Positions 8,736-17,965 of a stretch of DNA of 64,000 bases are shown here, piece after piece. The stretch covers positions 108,427 to 172,426 of the forward strand of contig NZ_FSRG01000008.1 in the NCBI RefSeq assembly GCF_900129975.1. Reading direction: 5' to 3'. Origin of the DNA: Halodesulfovibrio marinisediminis DSM 17456. Its GTDB lineage: Bacteria; Desulfobacterota; Desulfovibrionia; Desulfovibrionales; Desulfovibrionaceae. Every line of letters starts with the position of its first letter. Positions within the stretch are counted from its first letter, which is position 1. Below the pieces are notes generated by a model. The model ran no database searches. It was not told the DNA's origin and saw only the letters and a program-made list of their open reading frames with translations. A program made the position numbers and the translations under genes.

Positions 8736-9185
8736 TTATTTGCCCTCTATATTCAAATAGAGCTGGGTTGGCACGTTTCGGTCAGTCAGCGGAGTCTGCA
8801 CACCACGACGACTTTTTCTGTTTACCAGAATCGGACCAGACAAGTTCAGCGCTGTATTCTCTGGCCTTCCATGAGGGATAGTCACTGTTACCAACACGGC
8901 TACGTCAGCAGGGTCTTCAACCTGTAAGGTTTCTTCATCTGCTGAGTTAATGATGACTGGATAATCATCAATAAAGCTGTATGGGTCTGCCACAAGAAAA
9001 CCCAGATTCGGAGCATCCATACTTTGCAAAACAAGAAATGGAGATGCATCGCGAAGCTGAAGCAGCGTAAAGCTGTGATGGTCCTCAAAACCCAGCAGTC
9101 CACGTGGGAACTCAATGACTTTGTCCATAGAGATACTCTGTGTCCCAATACGGGTTTCGATTACTATTTCTTTTTGCTCTTCCAT
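8736..9185 (-). CDS. fliW: Flagellar assembly factor FliW
   Basis: FliW binds flagellin and antagonises CsrA, so that flagellin translation is relieved once flagellin is secreted. The 149-residue protein starts [14 protein letters not shown] and contains the family signature [19 protein letters not shown], then [22 protein letters not shown]. It is the last gene of the flagellar operon. Its ATG at 9185 lies inside the end of csrA (22-bp overlap), so FliW and its partner CsrA are translationally coupled. The convergent hisG terminator lies beyond its 3' end. Confidence 0.93.
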   Translation of the reverse strand: MEEQKEIVIETRIGTQSISMDKVIEFPRGLLGFEDHHSFTLLQLRDASPFLVLQSMDAPNLGFLVADPYSFIDDYPVIINSADEETLQVEDPADVAVLVTVTIPHGRPENTALNLSGPILVNRKSRRGVQTPLTDRNVPTQLYLNIEGK

Positions 9186-9400
9186 AATTCTGTAGCCATT
9201 AAAAAGTCTGTGTCGAGCGTTTCACTTGCCTGACGGTTCTGTTCTTTAATTCGCAAATAAACTTCTTCCCGGTATACCGGCATCTTATCCGGTATATCCA
9301 ATCCAATTTTTACCTGCTTTCCTTGTACACTGAGGACTGTGACCTTTATGTTGTCCCCTATGCACAAGCTCTCCCCCGCGCGTCGGGTCAGTATAAGCAT
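9164..9400 (-). CDS. csrA: Carbon storage regulator CsrA
   Basis: A small RNA-binding dimer that binds GGA motifs in leaders, including flagellin mRNA, and blocks translation. The start [16 protein letters not shown] is the canonical N-terminus; the ATG at 9400 is preferred over a GTG three codons upstream. The core [20 protein letters not shown] and a C-terminal tail give 78 residues, slightly longer than the usual 61-75. Its 3' end overlaps fliW. It lies downstream of flgK in the operon, an arrangement known in Desulfovibrio and Bacillus for coupling hook completion to flagellin synthesis. Confidence 0.95.
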   Translation of the reverse strand: MLILTRRAGESLCIGDNIKVTVLSVQGKQVKIGLDIPDKMPVYREEVYLRIKEQNRQASETLDTDFLMATELWKSKKK

Positions 9401-9427
9401 AGGCGTCACTACTCTTGCTGAGGTTTA

Positions 9428-9456
9428 TGACAAAAACCTGCTATCGCAGGAACAAC
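9428..9456 (-). promoter_or_regulatory. Small hairpin with T-run between flgK and csrA
   Basis: Read on the minus strand, CCTGCgataGCAGG is followed by TTTTTG. The stem is only five to six pairs, so it would at most attenuate transcription from flgK into csrA-fliW or separate the messages. Confidence 0.35.
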
Positions 9457-9495
9457 TGCGACAAACGGCATCCGTCATTTCACAGTGTTTTTATA

Positions 9496-11589
9496 CTAGT
9501 TAGGCATCCCCGCGATAACCTGCATCATGTCTTCCGCAGATGTAATAAGCTTCGCAGCTGCCTTATATGAGTGCTGAAATCTCGTCATTTCAGAGATGTC
9601 AGCATCCAAATTACTGCCGTGTATTGTGGCATTCTGACGAGAAAGGTCAAGTAGCAGGGCTTCATTAAATTGCGTTTTGTATAATGCAGTTGTTGCATCA
9701 TCTTTTGCCTGAGCACTTAACGAGGAATAATATTCACGCGCACTGACAGTTTTTGTTGCTTCACCCGGGGTGTTGAAAGAAAAAGTTTTATCTTTCAACG
9801 CAGCGATGAACTTCGCTGTCTCACTGCTTTCAGCTGCGACAGCCCCCGCATTGTTTACAATGCCAGCGTTAATTGCAGATTCATCGTCACGCACACGCTC
9901 GTGCACTTTCATATCCTTTGCAGTTGTTCCCGCAAAATATGTATTCATTCCCAGTGCGGCAAAAAGATGAGAACTATCTTCGCCAAAAGAAAGCGTGTAA
10001 TTCTCGGCAGCAGTTATCTGCAATACATTCTCTTCAATTGTTGCAGAACCAAACTGGCCTAAAGAACTGCTAATGGCATCACGCACGTTGTTCAAAGAAT
10101 GAACTGCCGGATCAAACTCACGGACGTACGGCGCAACGCCGGAAAAATCGATAATACCGTAGGCAGTTGTCGGCGCTGGCTTGCCTGTTTCGGTATTAAT
10201 GGCAAACAATGTCATTTTACCAGCAGAAACAGTTTGTCTTGTAGCAAGGCCGGAAGCATTGCTGGAAAGCGGAGCATCTGCGTTAATAACACCATTTGTC
10301 GCAGTGATTTCAGACTGCGGAATGGTTGAAGCACCTTGCGCATGCAATTTATTCACTTCTGTAATAATGGTGGAAACAAGGCTATCCAGCTTTTCTAAAT
10401 ACTTCCCTAACTTATTGTCACGCAACTGCATAAGGCCAGAAATCTGTCCTCCAGTAATGCGCAACTCATTGTCACTACCGTCAAAGAAACTTTGCGGTGT
10501 AACATTTACCCAGCCCTGAGGAGTAAATCCCGTCACATGCTGCTTAGGAACAATATTAATAGTATCCCCTGCAGCCAACATACCTGAATTAGAGTTAAAT
10601 TTTATATTCAGTCCCTGAACTGAAGGCGCAGAACCGTTTGCTGCAACCGTAAATTGGATATCGTTTCCTTCAGCATCGGAAAGCCATGAACGCTTGCCGT
10701 CCAATGAAGCTCTAAAGCGCACTTCTCCTGTCCCTACAGCACCACCCTGCGTTACCTCTAAAACAACCTCACGAGAAGAAGTTCCTTCAAAGGTCACAGA
10801 ACCATCAAAAGTAGAAGCCGGGGTAAGGCGCGGTGTCAAAGACGGTTCACTTAAATGCAATGTGTATGCAGAAGTTCCATCAACAAGGGTAAAGCCGGAA
10901 CGGGTGGAAACCTGCATCTGTTCACGAGTGTTGATGCTGGTTTCAATATCCAGCTTCTCAGAAATAGCATGAACAATCGCGTTACGCTCACGAATCAAGT
11001 CACTGCGGGCACCAACACTTTCCGGTGAAGCAAGGCGTGCGTTCACATCCACTAACGCCTGTAATTTTTCATTCAGCTCTACCAGAGATTCTTGAACTCC
11101 TTCAGAAATTGCCTTTGAAGTAGACTCAAGCATCTCGCGCTGCCCACGAAGCATCTGCACCATTGCATCTGAACTATTAAGAACATTTTGCCTTGCAGTA
11201 GCATCTTGCGGCTTCTGACTCAGCGTTTTCCAGTTATCAAAAAAACGGCTGATATTATCCTGAGAGCCGAGAGCCTCTTCTGTGGCAAACATAGAATCGA
11301 CATTAAGTAACATCTCACGCTGACTATCCCAACGTGCAAAGTCTGAGGTTCGGGCAATAGTCTGGTGCTCTACCTGCTCCACAAAACGGGATATCACCTC
11401 GTTACCAGTCGTACTGATATTCATAAGCCCCGGCAGATAGTAAATACCGGTATTTTGACCAGGCTGCTGGTCTGCAGGCGCAACTGTCCCTGTATTGCGT
11501 ACTGGAATGTTGCTATCAGTAGGCTTAATGTCCTTAGGAGGAGTGTAGACGGTGTTGCCGCCTAAATTGAGTAACGAGGTTATAGCCAT
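9496..11589 (-). CDS. flgK: Flagellar hook-associated protein 1 (FlgK)
   Basis: Forms the first hook-filament junction layer. The 697 residues start MAITSLLNLG, as FlgK proteins do, and residues about 70-200 (VISRFVEQVEHQ..., LNVDSMFATEE..., FFDNWKTLSQKPQDATARQNVL) match the FlgK helical region. The C-terminus NLDADISEMTRFQHSYKAAAK is the expected D0 helix. The N-terminal D0 segment is odd: the usual ALxxAQxxLxxxSNNIxNxxTxGYxR motif is not recognisable, and residues about 12-60 are Pro/Thr/Asn-rich instead. The start is directly after the flgN stop. No flgL follows; csrA comes next. Confidence 0.85.
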   Translation of the reverse strand: MAITSLLNLGGNTVYTPPKDIKPTDSNIPVRNTGTVAPADQQPGQNTGIYYLPGLMNISTTGNEVISRFVEQVEHQTIARTSDFARWDSQREMLLNVDSMFATEEALGSQDNISRFFDNWKTLSQKPQDATARQNVLNSSDAMVQMLRGQREMLESTSKAISEGVQESLVELNEKLQALVDVNARLASPESVGARSDLIRERNAIVHAISEKLDIETSINTREQMQVSTRSGFTLVDGTSAYTLHLSEPSLTPRLTPASTFDGSVTFEGTSSREVVLEVTQGGAVGTGEVRFRASLDGKRSWLSDAEGNDIQFTVAANGSAPSVQGLNIKFNSNSGMLAAGDTINIVPKQHVTGFTPQGWVNVTPQSFFDGSDNELRITGGQISGLMQLRDNKLGKYLEKLDSLVSTIITEVNKLHAQGASTIPQSEITATNGVINADAPLSSNASGLATRQTVSAGKMTLFAINTETGKPAPTTAYGIIDFSGVAPYVREFDPAVHSLNNVRDAISSSLGQFGSATIEENVLQITAAENYTLSFGEDSSHLFAALGMNTYFAGTTAKDMKVHERVRDDESAINAGIVNNAGAVAAESSETAKFIAALKDKTFSFNTPGEATKTVSAREYYSSLSAQAKDDATTALYKTQFNEALLLDLSRQNATIHGSNLDADISEMTRFQHSYKAAAKLITSAEDMMQVIAGMPN

Positions 11590-12054
11590 TTACAGTCTCC
11601 CGTGTATGAGTACGGCCTCCGGACGACTTTGCGTGTATGCTCCGGTTCTTCCGTAGGTAGCGTTGTTGCGAGGTTGAATTTGACTTTGCAAGTGATTGAG
11701 CAGTGACTGGCTCTGATCATGCAAAGCTAGCGCCAGTTCTGCGTTCATTGAAGCCTGACGGGAACAACGTTTTTCTAAAACATCTATGCGACCAAGCAGT
11801 TCTTTAAGTGCTGCCTGTTCTTCTTCTGCAAGAACTTGGAGAACACCAGCAAGACGCTGTCCACCCAAAGAATTTTTTAGCGTTGTACGTTCATTTGCAA
11901 TCTGACGCATGAGTTCATGAATCGAAAACTCAAGTCCGGTAATTGATTCCGGTTTACGCTCGCGTAACTCGGCAAACTCTTCCGTAAGTAATGCCTCAAG
12001 CACCTCAAGCGCTTTTTCCTGACGATGCAAATTCTGGTAAGTTTCTGTGTACAT
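11590..12054 (-). CDS. flgN: FlgN-type flagellar export chaperone
   Basis: A 154-residue, almost wholly helical and coiled-coil protein (long Glu/Leu/Arg/Gln heptads, e.g. LEVLEALLTEEFAELRERK) encoded directly before flgK. FlgN chaperones bind FlgK and FlgL C-termini and deliver them to the export gate. Family assignment rests on position, size, helical pattern and the motif RKPESITGLEFSIHELMRQI, which resembles FlgN N-termini. AAGGAGAT precedes the ATG. It abuts flgK without a gap, so coupling is likely. Confidence 0.8.
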   Translation of the reverse strand: MYTETYQNLHRQEKALEVLEALLTEEFAELRERKPESITGLEFSIHELMRQIANERTTLKNSLGGQRLAGVLQVLAEEEQAALKELLGRIDVLEKRCSRQASMNAELALALHDQSQSLLNHLQSQIQPRNNATYGRTGAYTQSRPEAVLIHGRL

Positions 12055-12064
12055 GGTATCTCCT

Positions 12065-13282
12065 TTAGGTTACCCGACCGATTGGAAGCCCCGCCATCAG
12101 GCGAGATCTGATCTGTTGAGGATTCCATGCAAGTTCGCCCTGTCGCACTTCGAAGTGCAAATGCGGCCCTGTGGAACGTCCTGTACTACCTACTTCAGCA
12201 ATTTTCTTGCCAGCCGCGATTGTTTCGCCAACTTCTACATTCAATTTGCTGTTGTGACCGTAGTAACTGCGCCATCCGTTAGGGTGTTCCAGAACTACCA
12301 GTTTGCCATATCCTTTCTTTTCACCGGAATAGATAACCTTACCATCCCATGCAGCAGCGACTGGATCACCAGTCTTTCCGGCAATATCAACACCGCTGTG
12401 CCATGCTTTTTTCCCAGTAAACGGGTCCTTTCTCCAACCAAAGTTTGAAGAAATCGGTCCCGGAAGCGGCCAATTGACTGTCGCCATATCCGGTGAAGGC
12501 TCAATCGGTCCACCTATGCCCACAATCTGTGAGACTTCATTTGAAGCTTCAATGGTTGCCGATTTTATTAAATCTTCTTCAACTGCAATCTGTTGCGCTA
12601 CAGGAACCGATTCAACCTTTGCCTGCTGCTCCGAGGCTGGCTCCACTGGATCAGGCACAACACGATCCGGATCTGAAATAAGCTCCATAACGAGCTGACG
12701 CTCAAGCTCATTCACATTTTCCACAACATCCTTGTCTGTCATGGCTTGCAGATTGGTATTGATAACACGGGTCGCAGTAGGATCTGTTTCCAGTTCCTGC
12801 TCTTCCATCGGCGAATATAAATCATCCAGAGATGAAGGAGTAGGTGTTTCAGCACGGTTTGATACTGCCTTCACTTTGTTGAAGACATCGGTTGAAGACA
12901 GATCACGGAGCGCAACATTACCGCCCTTACTGTTGGTATCACGGCTGGCATCGCCAAGTTTTTCAGAAAGCTGCTTGTAAAGCATGTCTGCCAGACCAAT
13001 ACCGCCTGACTGAGCCATTTTTACAGACAGTTCCTGATCAAACATGCCTTGCCACATCTGCTCCTCACGACTCTTGAACATGCCGCTTTTCGGAACAGTG
13101 TTACGCATTTGCTGCCACATTTTCTGAATAAATATGGCCTCAAATCCTTCCACCGCTTCACGCAACTTAGCACTTTCAGCCCCGCCGCCCTTTTGCAGGG
13201 CGGAGAGCTGTTTTGTTTTTGCTTTAAGCTGCTGTGCCCCAATAGAAGCATTCAGCATATCAGAATCAACAGGAGCTACCAT
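12065..13282 (-). CDS. flgJ: FlgJ-type rod-binding protein fused to an M23 (LytM) peptidase domain
   Basis: 405 residues. Residues about 30-130 are the FlgJ rod-cap domain (KLREAVEGFEAIFIQKMWQQMR, then GMFDQELSVKMAQSGGIGLADMLYKQL). A long acidic low-complexity linker follows. Residues about 275-395 are an M23 zinc endopeptidase with both metal motifs, HSGVDI and HLHFEV, and intervening YYGHNS. This would open peptidoglycan for the growing rod by cutting peptide cross-links, in place of the glucosaminidase domain fused to FlgJ in enterobacteria. No Sec signal is seen, in line with export by the flagellar system. A very strong GGAGGTGAT precedes the ATG. It lies between flgI and flgN. Confidence 0.88.
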   Translation of the reverse strand: MVAPVDSDMLNASIGAQQLKAKTKQLSALQKGGGAESAKLREAVEGFEAIFIQKMWQQMRNTVPKSGMFKSREEQMWQGMFDQELSVKMAQSGGIGLADMLYKQLSEKLGDASRDTNSKGGNVALRDLSSTDVFNKVKAVSNRAETPTPSSLDDLYSPMEEQELETDPTATRVINTNLQAMTDKDVVENVNELERQLVMELISDPDRVVPDPVEPASEQQAKVESVPVAQQIAVEEDLIKSATIEASNEVSQIVGIGGPIEPSPDMATVNWPLPGPISSNFGWRKDPFTGKKAWHSGVDIAGKTGDPVAAAWDGKVIYSGEKKGYGKLVVLEHPNGWRSYYGHNSKLNVEVGETIAAGKKIAEVGSTGRSTGPHLHFEVRQGELAWNPQQIRSRLMAGLPIGRVT

Positions 13283-14392
13283 CTAGATCACCTCCAGTTC
13301 CGCATGCAGCGCACCGGCTGCCTTCAGAGCATTGAGGATTGAGATAAGGTCACGCGGTGTTGCACCGATAGCGTTCAGACCGTCGGTCAATTCCTGAAGG
13401 GTTGCACCTTTCATCAAAACGAGACGTTTATTTTCTTCTTTCACTTTCACATCAGTCTGCGGCGTAGTTACAGTCTTGCCGTCAGAAAACGGATTAGGCT
13501 GAGAAACTTTCTCGTCTTCTTTAACAACGATCTGCAAAGAACCGTGCGCAATTGCCACTGGTGAGATGCGAACATTTGCCCCCACAACAACGGTTCCTGT
13601 GTTTTCATCAACAACAACACGTGCTTTCTGATCCGGTGTCACTTCAATGTTCTCAATAGCTGCCATCAGAGGAACAATATTATTCCTGTACTGCGGAGGA
13701 ACATCCAAAGTGATGGTTGAAATATCTCTGGCAAAGGCAAAATTACCGCCAATGGCCCTGTTCAGGCTTTCTACAACCTGATTTGTTGTGGAAAAATCAC
13801 CGTTATGCATATTCAGAGTCAAAGACTCCTGACTATTAAACTCAAACGGTACTGCACGTTCAACGTTCATACCGTTTGGGATACGTCCCACGGTGGTAAT
13901 GTTCTTCTGAACCTTGGCTGCCTTACCTTCTGCAGAAAAACCACCAATTGCTACTGGTCCCTGTGCAAGACCGTACACCTGTCCATCGACACCTTTAAGA
14001 GGTGTCATGAGGAGTACGCCGCCAAGCAGGCTTTTTGCATCACCAAGGCTGGAAACAGTAACGTCAATTCTTGACCCTGGCTTTGCAGAGACAGGAAGCT
14101 TTGCTGTTACCATTACCGCAGCAATGTTTTTTGATTTAATATCGCGGGGACTTACACTCACACCCATTTTTTCCAGCATGTTTACAACAGCACGCGTGGT
14201 AAAAGTGGAAGATGAGCTGTCACCTGTGCCGCTTAGACCGGTAATAAGACCATAACCGACAAGCTGGTTATCACGGACGCCGCCAAAGTCAGCTATATCT
14301 TTAATACGAACAGCACTTGCCGCCTGCGGAAGCGCAGCAGCCATGACAAATGCGAACACCAGAAATACAGCTATGTGTTGAATACGTTTCAT
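13283..14392 (-). CDS. flgI: Flagellar P-ring protein FlgI
   Basis: Forms the periplasmic P ring around the rod. 369 residues, the usual length. An N-terminal signal peptide ([27 protein letters not shown]) precedes [31 protein letters not shown], the family hallmark. The C-terminus [40 protein letters not shown] is also typical. It sits between flgH and flgJ with no spacer to flgJ, fitting ring assembly before rod-cap action. Confidence 0.97.
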   Translation of the reverse strand: MKRIQHIAVFLVFAFVMAAALPQAASAVRIKDIADFGGVRDNQLVGYGLITGLSGTGDSSSSTFTTRAVVNMLEKMGVSVSPRDIKSKNIAAVMVTAKLPVSAKPGSRIDVTVSSLGDAKSLLGGVLLMTPLKGVDGQVYGLAQGPVAIGGFSAEGKAAKVQKNITTVGRIPNGMNVERAVPFEFNSQESLTLNMHNGDFSTTNQVVESLNRAIGGNFAFARDISTITLDVPPQYRNNIVPLMAAIENIEVTPDQKARVVVDENTGTVVVGANVRISPVAIAHGSLQIVVKEDEKVSQPNPFSDGKTVTTPQTDVKVKEENKRLVLMKGATLQELTDGLNAIGATPRDLISILNALKAAGALHAELEVI

Positions 14393-14408
14393 ACTATCTA
14401 TACCTATC

Positions 14409-15098
14409 TTAGAACGGCCACACGGTATCCATCAGGCGTGTAATCCAGCCGGGCTTCTGCTTATCTGCGATAACGCCTTCACCGAAGTATTTAATACGGG
14501 CATTCGCAACCTGACTTGAGAGAATGCTGTTATTATCCGCAATATCTCGAGCACGAATTAAGCCGGTGAGCATCAGATACTGCGTTTCATTATTCACCTG
14601 AGTCTCACGAACACCTTCGATCTGAAGCAGGCCACCGGGACTTACCCGCAGTACGCGGCATGCAACGGTTGCAGTAAACTTGTTCTCCCGGTTTGTTTCG
14701 CCTTCCCCCTTAAACTTATTTTTACCACTTGCCTTCACCATCGGGTTGGACAACTTGCCAAGTAACGGAAGAGAAGACTTGCCGAGGAAAGCATCTACAC
14801 CAAGATCAATGGAAGAATCCTTGTCGCTTGTAGTATCTGCCTTGTTCTTGGCGCTGGCATTTTCCACAATATTCACCATAACTATGTCACCAACACGACG
14901 TGCACGGTTGTCTGCAAACAAAAAATCTGCGTTGGTAGGCTGGAAGAGTGACCCCGGATTTGCCCGCGCCATTTCCGGTGTGAGCAATTGCGGCGGCTCT
15001 GCAACCGGCATGGACGGAACCGGCTTTTCCTTAGCAGCCTGACATCCTGTCAGCATGAGCGCTGCCAGAATGATGACACTGTAAAAACGAACATTCAT
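14409..15098 (-). CDS. flgH: Flagellar L-ring lipoprotein FlgH
   Basis: Outer-membrane L-ring subunit. From the ATG at 15098 (AGG eight bases upstream) it has 229 residues, starting [20 protein letters not shown], a lipoprotein signal with lipobox LTGC. The frame extends 15 codons further upstream, but that would bury the signal peptide. Family motifs are [37 protein letters not shown] and [30 protein letters not shown]. It lies between flgA and flgI. Confidence 0.95.
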   Translation of the reverse strand: MNVRFYSVIILAALMLTGCQAAKEKPVPSMPVAEPPQLLTPEMARANPGSLFQPTNADFLFADNRARRVGDIVMVNIVENASAKNKADTTSDKDSSIDLGVDAFLGKSSLPLLGKLSNPMVKASGKNKFKGEGETNRENKFTATVACRVLRVSPGGLLQIEGVRETQVNNETQYLMLTGLIRARDIADNNSILSSQVANARIKYFGEGVIADKQKPGWITRLMDTVWPF

Positions 15099-15148
15099 GG
15101 AATACCTCGTACTCAAAAACTTTGTTATATCGGCTAATATCAAGGATC

Positions 15149-16153
15149 TTAGCGATTTCTTTCTATAATCACGGTGCTGTCGTCCAACACGGTGGCGTAA
15201 ACTTGCCTTTTACTTTGCAAATTACGAACCGGAATGACTTCTCCTGTGCGCCCGTCTTCCATTGCCTTGGCAGTTACGGACAAACGGATTGCAGACCCCT
15301 TATATACGAGTTCAACACGAGAACCCTTTACAACCACAGGAACGCCTTCCAGATCGCCTTCAAAAATTGGAGTTCCAGCGCCGAGGGTTCGTGTTACACG
15401 ATATGGTCCCCCTCGACCGTCCCATGGTTCGCCACGCAGGTACGCCAAATTTTTGCGCTCATGCGTAATACTATCCGGTGTAAGCAACTCATTTCTGTTC
15501 AAAGGAATTGCGGCACACGGCACTGTTACCCATAAGTCCAAAAAAGCACCGCCAGTTATGCGACGGACAACTTGTCCGGTAGGATCAATTTCTCTGAACC
15601 TGATGCCGATACGTCCTGCCTGCACTGTGCGCAGCGGTTCAATATCGAGCCGGTTTTTTGAATCACGAAGAAAAATAAAATTCGGAATCGTCATGTCGCG
15701 CAAAACAGCTTCGCCTTCCAGCTGCTGTGTTGCATTGCTGATAGTACGTGTAACCATTTGCGAAAGCGTATTTTTCTGCACAACCTTGCCCCCACGCTGA
15801 ATAGCAATGGAGCCAGGAAGAATAGCTTTGCTCGCCATACCGCCCAGATACTTCTGCAGCGCATTACGAAGCTTAGGACGGGTAATGGACATTGGCCTTC
15901 CGTACTTGCGCGGAGCCGGCCACAATTTTATTTTGGCAAAGTTTTGCCATGACTGAAACGCGATGTCGCCAGAAGGTTTAGCAATATCACCTAACAGCAC
16001 AACATCTCCTGTTACGACAGCAGCAGGCAATACAGTAAAATGCCACTTGGTTTCAGAAGCAGCAGCGTTACCGACCATTGAGAGCATGCACACAGCCATG
16101 CAACACAGGACAACCCGCTTCATAAAAATGAAGGATAAAATACGCATACGCAT
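15149..16153 (-). CDS. flgA: Flagellar P-ring chaperone FlgA
   Basis: Periplasmic chaperone for P-ring assembly. 334 residues, longer than the enterobacterial form but usual for this group. A signal peptide lies in the first 32 residues (FMKRVVLCCMAVCMLSMVG followed by AAAS). A SAF/ChapFlgA region ends the protein (VPCAAIPLNRNELLTPDSITHERKNL, then GTPIFEGDLEGVPVVVKG and GEVIPVRNLQSKRQVYATVL). The start could be the ATG at 16153 or the Met at 16123; neither has a strong Shine-Dalgarno. It lies between flgG and flgH. Confidence 0.92.
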   Translation of the reverse strand: MRMRILSFIFMKRVVLCCMAVCMLSMVGNAAASETKWHFTVLPAAVVTGDVVLLGDIAKPSGDIAFQSWQNFAKIKLWPAPRKYGRPMSITRPKLRNALQKYLGGMASKAILPGSIAIQRGGKVVQKNTLSQMVTRTISNATQQLEGEAVLRDMTIPNFIFLRDSKNRLDIEPLRTVQAGRIGIRFREIDPTGQVVRRITGGAFLDLWVTVPCAAIPLNRNELLTPDSITHERKNLAYLRGEPWDGRGGPYRVTRTLGAGTPIFEGDLEGVPVVVKGSRVELVYKGSAIRLSVTAKAMEDGRTGEVIPVRNLQSKRQVYATVLDDSTVIIERNR

Positions 16154-16170
16154 GTTCCGAAAGTTATTTC

Positions 16171-16953
16171 TTAACTTTTAAGCTGTGCTGCGAGCTGCAA
16201 CATAGAATCTGAAGTCTGGATCGCTTTGGAGTTCATCTCATAAGCACGCTGGCCGACAATCATGTTTACCATCTCGTCTACAATCTCAACGTTAGACATC
16301 TCAAGGAATCCCTGAGCAAGGGTGCCAGTTCCATCCTGACCAGGAACGCCTTCAACAGCTTCACCTGAAGCTTCAGTCTGAGAATAAATATTACGACCAA
16401 GTGGATCGAGACCAGCCGGGTTAATGAATGTGTACAACGGAACATCTGCTGCAGCTAATTCTTTCCCCTGAGAGTCAATCGCTGCAAGACGACCGTTCGC
16501 GGACAGAGTTATCCGTTTAGCATCCTGCGGTACAATAAACTCCGGCTGAAGCTTGTATCCGTTTGAGGTAACAATAGTGCCATCTTTATCAAGCTTGAAC
16601 GCACCTGCGCGGGTGTAACGAAGCTCACCGTTCACTTCTACCTGAAAGAAGCCATCGCCTTCGATGGCGAAATCAAGCTGGTTGGTGGTGTTCTGGAAAT
16701 CGCCCTGTGTAAAAAACTTGTGTGCACTCGCAGGACGAACACCCATACCAACCTGAACCGGTGTTGGAACCTGTCCACCATCAGCGGTTGGCGAACCAGC
16801 AATTTTCATGGACTGGTACATAAGGTCTTCAAACTCTGCGCGGCTTTTTTTAAAGCCGATGGTGTTCACGTTCGCAAGGTTGTTCGAAATGGTATCAATA
16901 TTCAGCTGCTGGGCATACATGCCGGACGCAGCAGTCCAAAGGGAACGCATCAT
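16171..16953 (-). CDS. flgG: Flagellar distal rod protein FlgG
   Basis: Distal rod subunit, 260 residues, the canonical length. It starts MMRSLWTAASGMYAQQLNID, then TISNNLANVNTIGFKKSRAEFEDLMYQ, the rod-protein signature. It ends with EIVDEMVNMIVGQRAYEMNSKAIQTSDSMLQLAAQL. It is encoded 20 bases after flgF, and both are shared-fold paralogues. The internal Gly- and Asn-rich region GDFQNTTNQLDFAIEGDGFF is diagnostic for FlgF/FlgG. Confidence 0.97.
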   Translation of the reverse strand: MMRSLWTAASGMYAQQLNIDTISNNLANVNTIGFKKSRAEFEDLMYQSMKIAGSPTADGGQVPTPVQVGMGVRPASAHKFFTQGDFQNTTNQLDFAIEGDGFFQVEVNGELRYTRAGAFKLDKDGTIVTSNGYKLQPEFIVPQDAKRITLSANGRLAAIDSQGKELAAADVPLYTFINPAGLDPLGRNIYSQTEASGEAVEGVPGQDGTGTLAQGFLEMSNVEIVDEMVNMIVGQRAYEMNSKAIQTSDSMLQLAAQLKS

Positions 16954-16973
16954 AACTACTATCCTCCATAGGA

Positions 16974-17756
16974 CTAAGCGCTGGATTTACCCAGACGTTG
17001 CGTTGAGTTTTTGTCCAGTTCACCACTGGTTTTCATAATCTTGGTATAGGCTTCAAACTGACGGTGTGCTTCAATCATATTCACCATCTCAGAAACAACC
17101 TCGACATTTGCAGATTCCAGCGCACCTTGCTGAAGCTCAGCCTGTGCCGCTGGCTGTTCCGCAATATCGGCACCTTCACGCACTCTGAACATGTTCTGTC
17201 CGAGTTTTTCCAATCCGCGCAGGTCATCAACAGTAACAAGTTGAATCTGACCAACCTGCACGTTGTTTGCGTACAATTCACCACGCTTACCAACGATTAC
17301 GTTCGCATTACGCGGCAACGTAATCGGACCGCCATCACCGAGTACGGGATACCCTCTATCTGTAACCAAAGTTCCGTCATTGCTTTGACGGAACTTTCCA
17401 TTACGAGTCAAAAATTCACCGTCAGGAGTTTGGATTTTAAAAAATCCTTCCCCGTGGATAGCCACGTCCAGCGGGCCTCCGGTGACTTTTACAGCTCCAG
17501 GCGTAAAGTCCGTCTGAGCAAGTGCAATACGCGGTCTTGCCATATGTTTCGGCTCTGGAAAGAGCTTTTCTGAGCGAACATTTGCTACAGGTTCCATGAT
17601 CTCATCATGGGCAAACTTGACAAAGGTATCCTTAAACGCAAGGGTGTCACGCTTGTAGCCTGTTGTATTTATATTAGCCAAATTATTACTTATATTGTTA
17701 AGACGGTGTTCATTTGTTAGAGCACCGAACAGGGCGCTATACACACTGCTTTGCAT
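16974..17756 (-). CDS. flgF: Flagellar proximal rod protein FlgF
   Basis: Rod subunit of 260 residues. It starts MQSSVYSALFGALTNEHRLN, with NISNNLANINTTGYKRDTLAF as rod signature and GGPLDVAIHGEGFFKIQTPDG. The C-terminus LESANVEVVSEMVNMIEAHRQFEAY is typical. It is the first gene of the rod/ring operon. A GGGAGGAT lies before the ATG and a sigma-54-type promoter 41 bases upstream. FlgF is favoured over FlgG by gene order and by the closer match of the neighbour to FlgG. Confidence 0.93.
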   Translation of the reverse strand: MQSSVYSALFGALTNEHRLNNISNNLANINTTGYKRDTLAFKDTFVKFAHDEIMEPVANVRSEKLFPEPKHMARPRIALAQTDFTPGAVKVTGGPLDVAIHGEGFFKIQTPDGEFLTRNGKFRQSNDGTLVTDRGYPVLGDGGPITLPRNANVIVGKRGELYANNVQVGQIQLVTVDDLRGLEKLGQNMFRVREGADIAEQPAAQAELQQGALESANVEVVSEMVNMIEAHRQFEAYTKIMKTSGELDKNSTQRLGKSSA

Positions 17757-17796
17757 GACTCATCCTCCCATGTGGAATTTCTGTCAGGATGATAAT

Positions 17797-17812
17797 TGCA
17801 AAACGTGCGCCA
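17797..17812 (-). promoter_or_regulatory. Sigma-54 (RpoN)-type promoter for the flgF-fliW operon
   Basis: Minus-strand sequence TGGCGCACGTTTTGCA fits the -24/-12 consensus TGGCACnNNNNTTGCW with one mismatch. The implied start lies about 30 bases before the flgF ATG. Rod, ring and hook genes are commonly RpoN-controlled class II/III flagellar genes. Confidence 0.7.
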
Positions 17813-17847
17813 AAGAATATACGCCAAGTTCACCAGCAAACAGGACA

Positions 17848-17914
17848 ACAAAGAAAAAGAGGAGAACGGTGCGGCTTCCAAGGCTTCTGGAAACAACACA
17901 ATTCTCCTCTTTTT
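17848..17914 (-). terminator. Possible terminator downstream of the flavoprotein gene
   Basis: Long-range inverted repeat AAAAAGAGGAGAA and TTCTCCTCTTTTT with a loop of about 40 bases. It has T-runs on both strands and may end the flavoprotein message before the flagellar promoter. The long loop makes it weak. Confidence 0.4.
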
Positions 17915-17965
17915 ACGCAGCTGACAAACTTATGCCAGTAGTGGAGGTACAACCCTATGACATCA

